From: an uncultured Eubacteriales bacterium
Lineage (GTDB): Bacteria > Bacillota > Clostridia > Oscillospirales > Ruminococcaceae
DNA: 5,519 nt
NCBI GenBank assembly: GCA_900318545.1
Contig: ONLC01000155.1
Coordinates: 1 to 5,519, forward strand
Reading direction: 5' to 3'
In this document: positions 5,123-5,519 of the stretch, one piece after another
How the letters are laid out: each line of letters opens with the position of its first letter
How positions within the stretch are numbered: position 1 is the first letter of the stretch
Translations under genes and position numbers: made by a program
Notes under the pieces: generated by a model
Database searches by the model: none
The model's input: the letters and a program-made list of their open reading frames with translations, nothing else
What the model was told of the DNA's origin: nothing

Positions 5123-5519
5123 ATGCAGGAAATAATTATTGTAAAGCCTGAAAAATGTATCGGCTGCAATGCTTGTATAAGAGTCTGCCCCGCAGATGAG
5201 GCAAACAAGACAGTCGAATATGAGAAGGGGATGTTTGTAACATCAGTCAACACCAGCAAGTGCATTGCCTGCGGTGAATGTCTGAAGGTCTGCACCCACG
5301 GCGCAAGAGACTACATCGACGACACAAACGAATGTATGTCAAAGATAGTAAGCGAAAAGGTAATAATTCTTGTTTCACCCGTGCTCAAGATAGCTTATCC
5401 GACAAAATGGAAGGGCATTCTTGAATGGTTTCACCATCAGGGCTGCTTTATCTATGACGTTTCATACGGCGCGGATATATGCACATGGGCGACTGCAAGA
5501 ACAACAGAACAGGGCAAGC
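5123..5519 (+). CDS. Two-[4Fe-4S] ferredoxin and [FeFe]-hydrogenase-like protein, truncated by the right edge
   Basis: The first 132 residues are present, with AAGGAG (5109-5114) 8 bases before the ATG. Two classic [4Fe-4S] motifs are visible: Cys12-x2-Cys15-x2-Cys18-x3-Cys22-Pro, and Cys47-x2-Cys50-x2-Cys53-x3-Cys57, the latter followed by Thr instead of Pro. From about residue 83 (VIILVSPVLKIAYP) through YDVSYGADICTWATAR the sequence resembles the start of the [FeFe]-hydrogenase large-subunit domain. Two clusters placed directly before that domain, without the longer cluster-rich N-terminus of catalytic HydA, recall the sensory hydrogenases (HydS-like, often with PAS or phosphatase domains further on). 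The H-cluster cysteine motifs and any C-terminal domain lie outside the window, so catalytic or sensory function cannot be decided here. An iron-sulfur electron-transfer or redox-sensing role in the cytoplasm is the safe statement. Confidence 0.85.
   Translation, partial: MQEIIIVKPEKCIGCNACIRVCPADEANKTVEYEKGMFVTSVNTSKCIACGECLKVCTHGARDYIDDTNECMSKIVSEKVIILVSPVLKIAYPTKWKGILEWFHHQGCFIYDVSYGADICTWATARTTEQGK

Overview
The window reads as chromosomal DNA of an anaerobic Firmicute of the Ruminococcus/Oscillospiraceae kind. This is inferred from mid-GC genes set in AT-rich gaps, strong AGGAGG-type ribosome binding sites, near-consensus sigma-A promoters, a cytosolic BspA-like leucine-rich-repeat protein and a ferredoxin/[FeFe]-hydrogenase-type protein. 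No RNA gene, insertion sequence, CRISPR array or phage gene is visible.

Layout. (1) Positions 936 to 1, minus strand: a zinc-ribbon protein with 23-residue leucine-rich repeats, running off the left edge. (2) Positions 937-1332: an AT-rich divergent control region with one near-consensus promoter per direction and a possible stem-loop in each leader. (3) Positions 1333-3744, plus strand: a closed two-gene operon. A sugar-binding-protein-like lipoprotein is followed 15 bases later by a two-helix membrane protein with an extracytoplasmic helical domain and a GGDEF domain whose signature reads TGNEF. A strong hairpin terminator follows at 3765-3798. (4) Positions 3845-5065: a second promoter (TTGACT, 17 bases, TATAAT) drives a long DivIVA-like coiled-coil protein. 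(5) From 5123 to the right edge: the first 132 residues of a protein with two [4Fe-4S] ferredoxin motifs followed by the start of an [FeFe]-hydrogenase-like domain.

How the genes may work together. The promoter at 1197-1225 and the terminator at 3765-3798 enclose exactly one binding protein and one membrane GGDEF protein. No ABC permease or ATPase is present. This suggests that the lipoprotein is a ligand sensor passing its state to the membrane protein, comparable in logic to NspS-MbaA or LuxP-LuxQ, rather than a transport component. The GGDEF domain keeps the metal- and guanine-binding residues of the first half of the site. It has lost the catalytic acidic residue and the inhibitory-site arginine and aspartate, so its output may be GTP binding or a protein contact rather than cyclic-di-GMP synthesis. 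The coiled-coil gene and the hydrogenase-like gene may share a transcript, since no terminator separates them, but no functional link is evident. The sensor pair is the most interesting part of the window.
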